Positions 32,841 through 41,353 of a stretch of 61,870 bases of DNA are shown one piece after another (positions within the stretch are counted from its first letter, which is position 1; each line of letters begins with the position of its first letter). Origin of the DNA: Leptospira biflexa (GTDB lineage Bacteria; Spirochaetota; UBA4802; UB4802); the NCBI GenBank assembly GCA_020721905.1, contig DYLU01000009.1:1-61870 (forward strand), in the 5' to 3' direction. Made by a program: the position numbers and the translations under genes. Under the pieces are notes generated by a model. It made no database searches and was not told the DNA's origin. It saw nothing but the letters and a program-made list of their open reading frames with translations.

Positions 32841-33929
32841 TTAAGCTTTCACACCGGCAGATTCTAAATACTCGTGGTAATGAACTTCGCTCAATGCATC
32901 TATGTCTTTAATCTGGCAGCCAACTTTAATGATCTTGTTTTCCATTAATGTAATATTTCGCACCACACACAATACGTTTGCCCTTGCACCATTGGGAAGC
33001 AGAATATCCCCTATAACATAGCTTCCTTCTTTAAAATACCGTATATACTTTCGCTCCCTGAAAACAATGCCAATCCCGCTGAATGATGCATCAGCAATAA
33101 GAAGGCGATCCGTTTCAGGGACAAAAAGCCTGTTCTTTTTAAAAAGTTCATCTGTAACCACTCCTAACCGCTTTATCACCGAAAACATACCATCAGTCAG
33201 TGGCTTGTCGCTGTTAACCTGTATGTATCCATAGGGAATCTTGCCATGATAGAGGATAGGAACCGCTATCTCAGCAATAAGATTTTTTCTGTTTTGAAGC
33301 ATATAATCCTTTGCATAAATGTCATTTACATAGGAATTGAACATTTTCTGACTTTTAGCATCGGGTTGTGCATTCATATTGGCAACAAAATACGGTATTG
33401 GACTTGCATAAAAATATTTCATTCGGGGATCAGCCATTCCCTCATTTAAAAAATATATCTTTACATACGGGAAACGTTTTTCTAAATCAAACCGCAAAAT
33501 TTCCTTAACATTATCCACTTTTTTAAGCGATAGCGCCAGCGAATTCTGCAATATATAATCAGAAATAAGGTTAGTTATAAACAACACTGACTTACCAGCT
33601 CCAAGATCAATACGCTCTTCCTTCCGGGGGCTTGAAATTATCTGAAACTGTACAGGATAAAAGACATACATATCGTCAGCATCTTTTTCTTTTAACTTAA
33701 ACACACCATTAACGATATAACTGTCTTTACGGGTTAATATAACACATGAATCAGGCATATTTTTAACATAGGGAATTTTAAATGCAACCGTGCCATCAGC
33801 AAAACCCATATAGACTATCTTTAAATCCCCACTGGCAGTTCTTAAAAAAACATCATTATTGGCAAAAAAAAGGGAAAATATTTTTTCAAACTGCCCTTTA
33901 TCAGTTATCGTGCGTATCTGTTCTGACAT
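32841..33929 (-). CDS. PilZ-type c-di-GMP receptor candidate with inserted GAF-like domain (DUF1577-like)
   Basis: 362 residues. PRKEERIDL at residues 101-109 gives the RxxxR motif and DASFSGIGIVF at 280-290 gives DxSxxG, the two c-di-GMP contact motifs of PilZ domains. They are about 175 residues apart instead of the usual 20-30. The segment between (LISDYILQNSLALSL ... IAVPILYHGKIPYGYIQVNS) looks GAF-like. An N-terminal YcgR/PilZN-like barrel precedes it. Leptospira DUF1577 proteins have a similar organisation. It is upstream of flgN by 86 bp in the same direction, so a motility-linked role is likely. Confidence 0.75.
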   Translation of the reverse strand: MSEQIRTITDKGQFEKIFSLFFANNDVFLRTASGDLKIVYMGFADGTVAFKIPYVKNMPDSCVILTRKDSYIVNGVFKLKEKDADDMYVFYPVQFQIISSPRKEERIDLGAGKSVLFITNLISDYILQNSLALSLKKVDNVKEILRFDLEKRFPYVKIYFLNEGMADPRMKYFYASPIPYFVANMNAQPDAKSQKMFNSYVNDIYAKDYMLQNRKNLIAEIAVPILYHGKIPYGYIQVNSDKPLTDGMFSVIKRLGVVTDELFKKNRLFVPETDRLLIADASFSGIGIVFRERKYIRYFKEGSYVIGDILLPNGARANVLCVVRNITLMENKIIKVGCQIKDIDALSEVHYHEYLESAGVKA

Positions 33930-34155
33930 GATTACCTTACATTTTTACTACTTGACCAATTTTAGTACAATTGGACTGCTTTTCAATAATTTTTTTGATA
34001 CCTTTGCGTGTTGCATACAGTGATTACGCATTTATTTGTAGCAAAAATAAAAAATTTTTTTAAATTAAAGTTTATACTACTCAATGATAGAACCGTAATA
34101 ACTTTATTTCATATACAATCTACCTTCTTTATGCATAAAAGTCAAATGAGTATTT

Positions 34156-34995
34156 TTGCTTGAAAATAACAATATTTCCACCACAATTGCTCAAGGCATG
34201 AAAGGTTATATTAAAGCAGCATATTTATATTGGCTTCTTCCGCAACCAGTTAAAAGCAGGTGCCTGACAGCATTAGATACACAACACCAGGCAAGGTTAA
34301 ACAGGGGCTTACAGCACATTACATCGCTGTCAATACAACAGGAAATTACCATACTGAAAGAAGCCATTCACAAAATCAATGCCATCCAGATTCACACAAG
34401 ACACTTGCGTGATATCAGCATTATTGCTTCATGTATCATCCTGGGCATCATAGTTGTTCTTTCTATTATAGTTTCATCCGGATGGCATGTATTTCAGAGC
34501 ATCTATTATATACTCCAGTATGGCGGACTCCATGCGGTACTCATGCCATTAATTGTTATGTATGCGGGTACACTGACAGGAAAATCTTTATTAACGCTCG
34601 TTATGCCTTCCAATATACTTCCTGATATAATAATGTCTATTATAGCAGCAACTTCAATTATTATTGTCTATTTCTTTATATTCCCTTACAACACAGCACC
34701 GGTTACCAAACAATCAATCATTGCGTTTGTGTTTGCCATAACAGCAGTACCGTTTTCTGAGGAACTTTTTTTCAGAGGCATTATATTTTTGCATGGTGGC
34801 AGGCATTACGGGTATACTGCTTCATGGTTTTTTGCTTCATTTGTATTTGCAACCATTCACCTGCCCCACACTCCGCAGGAATTTGCTGCATACTTCATCT
34901 TCAGCACTATTTTGTGTGGTATAGTGTACAGATTTTCACTGTTTTCAGGTATTGTTGCTCATGCTTTAGCAAATTGCCTATTATTTATATTATAA
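34156..34995 (+). CDS. CPBP-family intramembrane metalloprotease (CAAX-like)
   Basis: About 279 residues with six to eight membrane helices. The ABI/CPBP motifs are present: EELFFRGIIFLHGG (EExxxR), FASFVFATIHLP (FxxxH) and the last motif HALANCLLF. Characterised relatives are Rce1 and bacteriocin-immunity proteases. The ORF opens at a TTG; an ATG at 34198 (MKGYIKAAYLYW) is an alternative start. The 3' end overlaps the convergent kinase gene by 6 nt. The substrate is unknown. Confidence 0.85.
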   Translation: MLENNNISTTIAQGMKGYIKAAYLYWLLPQPVKSRCLTALDTQHQARLNRGLQHITSLSIQQEITILKEAIHKINAIQIHTRHLRDISIIASCIILGIIVVLSIIVSSGWHVFQSIYYILQYGGLHAVLMPLIVMYAGTLTGKSLLTLVMPSNILPDIIMSIIAATSIIIVYFFIFPYNTAPVTKQSIIAFVFAITAVPFSEELFFRGIIFLHGGRHYGYTASWFFASFVFATIHLPHTPQEFAAYFIFSTILCGIVYRFSLFSGIVAHALANCLLFIL

Positions 34996-36897
34996 TATGG
35001 CAGGAAGATACAGGCTTACCATAGTACCTTTACCCGGTGCAGAATCAACATGGATAAATCCACCAGCATTGGTAATGGTTGAATATACAATGGATAGCCC
35101 AAGCCCTGTTCCAATTGTTTTATTCTTAGTGGAAAAGAATGGCTCAAATATCCTCTTCCGTGTTTCTTCATCCATGCCAACACCATCATCACTGATGGAT
35201 AGTACCGCATATACGGCATCCCTGATAGCTTCAGGATGCACTGCACAGATATGATCGGGGCATGTACTCTTTATACACTCTATAGTAATAGTACCACCTT
35301 CACGGCTATCGTTGCGCATTAATGTAACTGCATGTGAAGCATTAATACAGCAGTTAATCACTGCCTGTGTCAATAGTACCCTGTCAATATTGACATATAC
35401 AGGCTCTTTATCAATTTTATAAAACACATGTACAATCTTTGGGAAACTGCTGGTGCAGATTGTTTTGACATCATTAATAACTTCCTGCATTAATACTTTT
35501 CCAACATTTCCCTTTGTTTTACGTGATACGGTCAAAAGCTTTTTCACTAAATCCGCTGCCTGCGATGCTGAAATCATGGCTGACTCAATTGTGTGTTGCA
35601 ATTCCTTTGAATAATCAAAATCTTTTTTTTCCATATAAATACTGGCAAGGTTAAGGTTGCCAATAATACTGCTAAGCATGTTGTTGAAATCATGCGCAAT
35701 ACCACTGGTCAACGTTCCTATTGCCTCCATCTTCTGTAACTGGTATATATGTTGCTGTAACTGTTCACGGTCATTTTCATATTTTACTATATTGCTGATA
35801 TCCCTGACGATAGATAGTATAACATTGGCCCCATCAAGACTGATCAATACCAGTAGAACCTCAGCCCAGAAATCCTGCCCGTTTTTCCGCCTGTGTACCC
35901 ATCTGAATGGTGCTGTCTTATTTTGCAGAGCATCTTTAATCTTTATATTTGAAAGCATTCGTGAATCTGATCCATCAGGCTGTTTTTGCGGCGATAGCTC
36001 TGCAGGATGAAGCCCAATCATTTCATCTTTAGTATAGCCAAACATTAGTTCGGCTGCAGTATTGCAGTCAATAATACCCTCCTCATCAATGATCATCAAT
36101 CCGTCAGAAAATTCTTCAAAGATTGCCTTAAATTGCTTTTCACTTGCTTCCAGTGCTTTCTGTAACTGCCGCTCACGGGTGATATCATGCACCACTGCCA
36201 TAATGTGCCTGGTTTTAGATATGGCAACAAGAGTAAGATGTACTTTAAGCCACATCAACTGGCCATCCTTTTTATGCGCACTCCATTCAAATGCAGTAGC
36301 GCCCTGTGACGCAGCTGTTTCAATATGCTTCATTGCATTTAATAATGTGGATTCACTATTCTGCGGGAAGGCAATTGCAGGATTTTCATTCAATAATTCG
36401 TCACGTGAATACCCAAACAATTCAGTTGCTGCATTATTGACATCAAGCACTGCTCCTGTGTGTATATCATGCAGGAAAATAGCATACGGTATTGCTTCAA
36501 ATATATCATGGTAATGAGTTAGTGAATAAGGATACTCCCGTACAGTTGCAAGATTATCTTTCTGGTCATAATAATCTGCTCCAAGTAAAATTGCTTCAAC
36601 ATCTTTAAGCAATTCATGTGCTTTTAACATGGTACAGTGGAAATTTTCTTTGCGGTATATTACCGGCAAGACCGGCACTTCACTCCAGCGTACAATATCT
36701 AAATACAGCAAAAAATCATCATCACTGTGCATCCCCACATCAAACAATACAATATCAGGAGCACTTTCAGTAATGGATTCTTTACTGCATTCACCGCGTT
36801 CAACCAAAGACAATTGGAAGCCCTTCTGTGTGAAAACCTCAGAAATCTGGTCATGCAGCGCTTTGTTTAGCAATAATACTAAGCTTGACATTGGCAC
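34990..36897 (-). CDS. REC-PAS-PAS sensor histidine kinase
   Basis: 635 residues, no membrane helix, so cytoplasmic. The N-terminal 115 residues are receiver-like (APDIVLFDVGM with Asp53). PAS 1 (about 125-245, IFLHDIHTGAVLDVNNAATE) and PAS 2 (about 250-375, GLMIIDEEGIIDCNTAAELM) each end in a PAC-like segment. HisKA has GTLTSGIAHDFNNMLSSIIG, and the HATPase has CINASHAV, SDDGVGMDEETRKRIFEPFF and GTGLGLSIV. GAGGTGCC precedes the ATG. No partner regulator is adjacent. Confidence 0.93.
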   Translation of the reverse strand: MPMSSLVLLLNKALHDQISEVFTQKGFQLSLVERGECSKESITESAPDIVLFDVGMHSDDDFLLYLDIVRWSEVPVLPVIYRKENFHCTMLKAHELLKDVEAILLGADYYDQKDNLATVREYPYSLTHYHDIFEAIPYAIFLHDIHTGAVLDVNNAATELFGYSRDELLNENPAIAFPQNSESTLLNAMKHIETAASQGATAFEWSAHKKDGQLMWLKVHLTLVAISKTRHIMAVVHDITRERQLQKALEASEKQFKAIFEEFSDGLMIIDEEGIIDCNTAAELMFGYTKDEMIGLHPAELSPQKQPDGSDSRMLSNIKIKDALQNKTAPFRWVHRRKNGQDFWAEVLLVLISLDGANVILSIVRDISNIVKYENDREQLQQHIYQLQKMEAIGTLTSGIAHDFNNMLSSIIGNLNLASIYMEKKDFDYSKELQHTIESAMISASQAADLVKKLLTVSRKTKGNVGKVLMQEVINDVKTICTSSFPKIVHVFYKIDKEPVYVNIDRVLLTQAVINCCINASHAVTLMRNDSREGGTITIECIKSTCPDHICAVHPEAIRDAVYAVLSISDDGVGMDEETRKRIFEPFFSTKNKTIGTGLGLSIVYSTITNAGGFIHVDSAPGKGTMVSLYLPAIL

Positions 36898-36918
36898 CTC
36901 ATTTTAAGGCGTTTGCCT

Positions 36919-36947
36919 AATATACAAAATTTAAACAATTAAATCAA
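36919..36947 (-). promoter_or_regulatory. Predicted promoter of the REC-PAS-PAS kinase
   Basis: Minus strand TTGATT (36947-36942), 17-bp spacer, TATATT (36924-36919), about 20 nt before the kinase ATG. It matches the vegetative consensus at 4/6 and 5/6 positions. Confidence 0.45.
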
Positions 36948-37134
36948 TAAAAAAATACTAAAAGTCTATTTTATGTTCTCGGAGTGATTGGTAGGGATGT
37001 CAGGAAGTACAATAATTTGGGATTACAGAAAGTGCATACCATTTGAAAATAATATACTAATCCAGCTATCTAGTAGGTTACTATCGCTACATATCACACT
37101 AAACAATATACCGCAAAACAATGCATTAAACAAG

Positions 37135-39237
37135 TTAAAATACTTTAAATTTTGCTTTTACATCCAGGCTGATTAAAAGCTGAGTGTATTTGTAGGAAAT
37201 CCGGGTATCAAGCGGATTATAGTAAAACCACCTGTGGCCAATTGTTAATGACAGCCACGTATTAATTTTAATGCTTATGGCATTGCGTATCTCAGTCCTC
37301 ATCTGATAGGTACTATCGCCACCTTCCGGAACTGAGATAAAATTATCTATAGTAAAGGTGTACGTAAAATAATCCCGGAATGGGATCTGTATCTGGAAAA
37401 TGGATTCAGCACCGTAAAGCAAATCTTTTTCAGGATCTTGCGTCTGCTTTTCAAAACCAAAACCTAATCTGCCACTGAAATAGCTATATAAAAACGATGC
37501 ACCAACCGTTTCACGAAACAAAACTGGGCGCAACCCATCTTCTTTTTTTACCACCACAGTATCAACCTGAGATTTGTGATAGGGATTTATATAAGGGTTA
37601 AAGGTAAAAGTATAAAAAAGTGTCCCGCGCAGTAAATTTTGCAGGTACAGCTCATCCTGCCGCATGTAATAGATATACGGAGTAACTGTCAATCGATGGT
37701 ATTGATTATAAATAGTGATATCCGCACTATCTTCTATTCCCCATTTTTTATAGGTTTGTGCTGGCATCCCGGGTGGGGTTGATTCAGTATTATTGGTTGT
37801 TACAATAGAGTTGTCATATATATTTGAAAGGTTAATATCAACCGTAAGCCTGAAACGGTTATCCAGGTATGAAAAATCGCCTTTAGTAATATTTTTATCC
37901 CCCTGTATATCATTTGTAATAACTGATGACAGTGGAGTCCACGTATTGGAATATGAAACATCACCCACCACAGCAGCTATGGTATCATAGGCTGACTGTG
38001 TTGAAACAACACGGTACATCCTGTCAGGTTCCACCGCTATACCCTGAATTTTCCCTGCTGAAAGACCCGAAAAAATGAGTGAAGAAGCGCTGCTTATTTG
38101 CTGTATCCGTTTACCACTGAGTCTGTAGGTAAAAATGGTATAATCGTTCTGAATAATCCGCTGCACATCAATGCTGGTAACCTTCCCGCTTAACGTTGTT
38201 GCAAATATATCGCTCACTGTAACAACAGCAATCTCAGCATTATAGTAGTGGCGGAGCAAATGGGCGACAGTTACTGATGATACACTGATTGGCGGAAAAT
38301 TGTCAGCCAGTGTTGCTGTACCAATTTCAGCATACCGCTCCTTCCACAGATTGATCCGGTTAAGCAGGTCAACGTAGGAACTATTGCTTATCTTTTTATC
38401 TGCACCTGAAAAACTTATTTTTTCACAAACAAGGTTATCTTTCAATCCAAGCCTGATAGTATAATGACCATTTGATTTTGAAAGAGTAATCACGGAACGT
38501 CCGTCTTCCAGGTCAACACGCGGCGCATATACATCATAGTACAGACCTGCGGAATCGCCTCCGGCTATGATAAGATTAATATCAGGATATTCTTTCAAAA
38601 GCAGCATGTTCTGGTCTGCTGAAAGGCCTGATAGTATAATGATATATTTACATCCCATTTCCTTGAGTGCTGCAATAGTGCTGGTTAGATACTCAGCATA
38701 CCCCGCAAGCGAAATGCTTAACATGCTTTTCTCTGCAACATCGAATATGCCTTTTGATGAAGTAATACCAATAAAGCCAATGGCACTATCATTTTTTTTG
38801 TGCACCCAGTATGGTTTAAAAATTGGTTTATTGTCTACCGTAATATTAAGGGATAGAAGCTGTGTTTTGCGGCTTCGCGATGCCAGTTCAAGGTTACGTA
38901 ATCCAACAGCAATATCATGCGAACCAAGGAGCACAGCATCACACTGTAAAAATTCAAAATAATCAAGCATGACGGCACCATAGCTGTACTTTGACAGCAC
39001 CCCGGGCGAAAATGCATTGCCTAAATCAATATAGCAATCAACCTGTTGTGCTGCACGCTCTGCAATAATACCGCGGGCAACGGCTAACAACGGATCAGTA
39101 CCATCATCCATATCCAGTGAAAAATTGCCCTTGAGATTGCTGGTTGCAATAATAGTGAGTGTATCATATGCAACTGCACCGGAAACAAATGCCATAATAA
39201 AAATCAGGCAGGATGTAACGTAGTAACCAAGACGCAT
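37135..39237 (-). CDS. 5'-nucleotidase-like (UshA-fold) domain fused to a C-terminal barrel; metal motifs degenerate
   Basis: 700 residues with a signal peptide (to about 23). Residues about 25-260 follow the calcineurin-like phosphoesterase plan of UshA/YfkN, and about 290-440 resemble the 5'-nucleotidase C domain. The metal ligands are replaced: LTIIATSNLKGNF lacks the DxHG, LGNAFSP replaces GDxxxG, LGSHDIAVG replaces GNHE, and ILSGLSAD and IIAGGDSAG lack the His residues. Residues about 480-700 are alternating strands (YHRLTVTPYIYYM, WLSLTIGHRWFYY) and the protein ends in VKAKFKVF, typical of an outer-membrane barrel. I infer a surface binding or scaffold protein rather than an active enzyme. 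It is 3 bp after the coiled-coil lipoprotein gene. Confidence 0.7.
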   Translation of the reverse strand: MRLGYYVTSCLIFIMAFVSGAVAYDTLTIIATSNLKGNFSLDMDDGTDPLLAVARGIIAERAAQQVDCYIDLGNAFSPGVLSKYSYGAVMLDYFEFLQCDAVLLGSHDIAVGLRNLELASRSRKTQLLSLNITVDNKPIFKPYWVHKKNDSAIGFIGITSSKGIFDVAEKSMLSISLAGYAEYLTSTIAALKEMGCKYIIILSGLSADQNMLLLKEYPDINLIIAGGDSAGLYYDVYAPRVDLEDGRSVITLSKSNGHYTIRLGLKDNLVCEKISFSGADKKISNSSYVDLLNRINLWKERYAEIGTATLADNFPPISVSSVTVAHLLRHYYNAEIAVVTVSDIFATTLSGKVTSIDVQRIIQNDYTIFTYRLSGKRIQQISSASSLIFSGLSAGKIQGIAVEPDRMYRVVSTQSAYDTIAAVVGDVSYSNTWTPLSSVITNDIQGDKNITKGDFSYLDNRFRLTVDINLSNIYDNSIVTTNNTESTPPGMPAQTYKKWGIEDSADITIYNQYHRLTVTPYIYYMRQDELYLQNLLRGTLFYTFTFNPYINPYHKSQVDTVVVKKEDGLRPVLFRETVGASFLYSYFSGRLGFGFEKQTQDPEKDLLYGAESIFQIQIPFRDYFTYTFTIDNFISVPEGGDSTYQMRTEIRNAISIKINTWLSLTIGHRWFYYNPLDTRISYKYTQLLISLDVKAKFKVF

Positions 39238-39240
39238 AGT

Positions 39241-39954
39241 TTATTTGCTTTCTTCTTTTTTTTGGTCGTCTTTCTTTGTTTCACTTGCAGTATCTTCAGC
39301 CTTTTTAATGTCGGATACACTGGCTTTCTTTATCTCATCCAGTTCTTTCTGGATTTTCTGAATGAGTACCTCAGCCTCAGCCAGCCTGCTTTTAAGCTGT
39401 TCTTTTTCCGAAGTTAATGATGTCACCTGCTTCTGTAAACTATCGATAGTAGCCTGGTATTCTATCTCTTTTTTTGCATTCTGGTTTACAATGTTCTCTT
39501 TTTCTTTAATAAAATCAACTTCCTGTTTACGGATAACTTCATTTAACCGTGCTATTTCATCCGCCATCTTTTTTTCCAGTTCTTTGTTGCGCTGATCCAG
39601 TTCCTGCAATTTAATATCACTCTGTTGCACAAAAACATCGTATTTTTGCTGTAAAGAATTGTATCGCTGGTTCCACATAGCAATATCACTATTGTACTTT
39701 GTTTGTAATGCATTGAGATCTGACTGCAATAGTTTATTCCGTGATTGCAGATTTACATTTTCCTTTTTATATTTTGCATTTTCAGCTTTCAGAACATCAT
39801 TTTCGCGCATAAAGAGGTTCAGGTTTTGAGAACATACCCTGTTTTCAGCTTTCAGCTGATCCACAAGTTTTGAATCCTGAGGTTTAAGCGTTGCGCATGA
39901 AGATGCAAAAACAACAATAGCAATGACACATGAAATGCTTGCAAAATTTCTCAT
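39241..39954 (-). CDS. Coiled-coil lipoprotein
   Basis: 237 residues. A lipoprotein signal peptide ends in VVFASSCATL (Cys20). The remainder is almost entirely coiled coil (LKAENAKYKKENVNLQSRNK, QQSDIKLQELDQRNKELEKK) with a Lys/Glu-rich end (DTASETKKDDQKKEESK). It probably stands in the periplasm from the inner or outer membrane. The nucleotidase-like barrel gene starts 3 bp downstream, so the products likely act together. Confidence 0.8.
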   Translation of the reverse strand: MRNFASISCVIAIVVFASSCATLKPQDSKLVDQLKAENRVCSQNLNLFMRENDVLKAENAKYKKENVNLQSRNKLLQSDLNALQTKYNSDIAMWNQRYNSLQQKYDVFVQQSDIKLQELDQRNKELEKKMADEIARLNEVIRKQEVDFIKEKENIVNQNAKKEIEYQATIDSLQKQVTSLTSEKEQLKSRLAEAEVLIQKIQKELDEIKKASVSDIKKAEDTASETKKDDQKKEESK

Positions 39955-40116
39955 TAAAAGCCCTCACCTGTCTGACAACTATAAGTATATGTCCCCAACG
40001 CTAAAGGGAAGGATTTTACTTTCCATTAATACTGCAATAATCTTAAGCAATCGTTACCTAAATTCAACCTTTTTTTATCATTGCACGGAAAATTATTCAA
40101 AATAAAAGCCTTATGA

Positions 40117-40131
40117 AGGCTCTGACCCCAT
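40117..40131. repeat. Short interspersed repeat, copy 2 (AGGCTCTGACCCCAT)
   Basis: Identical over 15 nt to 13012-13026. Here it is joined to a hairpin (AGCCTT-ATG-AAGGCT), which makes it look like a REP-type fragment. Confidence 0.45.
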
Positions 40132-40177
40132 ACTTCAAAAAATTTAAATAAAATACCGACTATATGGTATTTATTAC

Positions 40178-40206
40178 TTGACAATTTTTCAGTACCAGCG
40201 TTAAAT
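40178..40206 (+). promoter_or_regulatory. Predicted promoter of the permuted papain-like gene
   Basis: TTGACA at 40178-40183, 17-bp spacer, TTAAAT at 40201-40206. The -35 box is a perfect match and the -10 box moderate. The transcript would have a leader of about 95 nt. Confidence 0.5.
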
Positions 40207-40225
40207 GCATTACATTCAACCTTAT

Positions 40226-40243
40226 TGAGTGAATAATCACTCA
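40226..40243. promoter_or_regulatory. Perfect inverted repeat (possible operator) in the leader
   Basis: TGAGTGA and TCACTCA flank ATAA. It lies 20 nt downstream of the predicted -10 box, a typical site for a dimeric repressor. No regulator gene is adjacent. Confidence 0.4.
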
Positions 40244-40307
40244 TTTTGCAAATGATCTTATTTCCTATCTCATGGTGAATAACATTTCAATGTGATATGG
40301 GGGTTAT

Positions 40308-41297
40308 ATGAAATTTTTAACAAAGGTTTGTTTTATTGTTGTTGTGCTCTTTGCCAGCACTACAGTATTTGCAGCATGGGTTTATGTGCCCATGAGTATT
40401 AATGCCCAAAAAGGTGATATTGTCCTTTCAACCAGCCCTGGGTTTATTATGGACCTGCTAGCTATTCTGGGTTGTTACTGGAGCCATAGTGGAATGGCTG
40501 TTGATAATGGATATAATATCCGCCATAATACCATGTATGTCAGCCAGATCCCAATAGAGTATAATTACATATGGTTTATCAAGACCACACCAAAACGCCT
40601 TGATCCAACAAGATTAAGCAATGGGCTTCCCGGCATTCTGACTGAAGATATTGATACCGCGTATAACACAACGCTAAACTTCCATGCCGCAGGAGGAGCA
40701 ATACTTAAACCCACTGCTGCCAATGAAGCATTGTACAGGCAATACCTGATCTCTGCCGCAGATGTTTTCAATTACCTCAAAGCTTACTACCGTGTAAATG
40801 CATACGTCAATATGTATCAGCTTGACTATGCCAATTACTACATTACCGGCCGTGGCAACCATTGTTCAGGAACATGCTGGTATGCAAACTATTTTGCTGG
40901 CAAGACAATGGCTGTGGCCACAATCCCACCAGCACTTGTTACACAATGTGCCAATTCACTCTATACATCGGTTAAAAATATGGTCCGTGATGAGGCCGGA
41001 GGATTTGGTGCCTTTATCATTGATATAGAAGGCTTATTTGGCACAGGTGCTGATGAAAAAATAGCTAACCAGATCGTCAACACATTTGGTTTTGACAGGT
41101 CAGCTGATACATCTTCATACTGGAGAAATTACATTAATCAGGTAACTGCTACCGCTAATGCTCCTGACCATTTATTGCTGTCATCATATACAAATCCATC
41201 AGGGTATAATGCAGGAGTGCAGACAATTTCAACTTCATATTATGGCCAGGTTGAACCGCTTGTAATCACAGATGGCTATTACATTGAAGTCCCGTAA
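40308..41297 (+). CDS. Secreted YiiX/YebB-like permuted NlpC/P60 (papain-like) hydrolase
   Basis: 329 residues with a signal peptide ending near VFAAW. KGDIVLSTSPGFIMD and YWSHSGMAVDNG fit the start of permuted papain-fold amidases, where the catalytic His (SHSGM) comes first. The catalytic Cys would be in GNHCSGTCWYANYFAG about 130 residues later. Relatives cleave amide bonds in cell-wall peptides or acylated substrates. GGGGG precedes the ATG. The gene stands alone between a TTGACA promoter and a strong terminator. Assignment is by motif order only. Confidence 0.65.
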   Translation: MKFLTKVCFIVVVLFASTTVFAAWVYVPMSINAQKGDIVLSTSPGFIMDLLAILGCYWSHSGMAVDNGYNIRHNTMYVSQIPIEYNYIWFIKTTPKRLDPTRLSNGLPGILTEDIDTAYNTTLNFHAAGGAILKPTAANEALYRQYLISAADVFNYLKAYYRVNAYVNMYQLDYANYYITGRGNHCSGTCWYANYFAGKTMAVATIPPALVTQCANSLYTSVKNMVRDEAGGFGAFIIDIEGLFGTGADEKIANQIVNTFGFDRSADTSSYWRNYINQVTATANAPDHLLLSSYTNPSGYNAGVQTISTSYYGQVEPLVITDGYYIEVP

Positions 41298-41325
41298 TAG
41301 TGATTTATCCGTAAACCAGATTGAA

Positions 41326-41352
41326 AAAACCCGGCTTTATAAGCCGGGTTTT
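41326..41352. terminator. Bidirectional Rho-independent terminator
   Basis: AAAACCCGGCTT, loop TAT, AAGCCGGGTTTT. The A and T runs flank a GC-rich stem, so it can act in both directions, as needed between the convergent genes ending at 41297 and 41354. Confidence 0.92.
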
Positions 41353-41353
41353 A

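Larger units (their letters stand above)
39955..40307. other. Divergent intergenic region with repeat, promoter and operator-like element
   Basis: 353 bp without a gene. AGCCTT-ATG-AAGGCT at 40106-40120 is a small hairpin running into the repeat at 40117. Then come a TTGACA promoter (40178) and a perfect inverted repeat (40226). The minus-strand promoter of the coiled-coil lipoprotein was not resolved. Confidence 0.5.

Noticed and set aside
34065-34095. TAAAGTTT followed by GATAG, resembling a sigma-28 flagellar promoter
   Set aside because: The spacing is about 2 nt too short, the -10 part matches poorly, and it points at the CPBP gene, not at flagellar genes.
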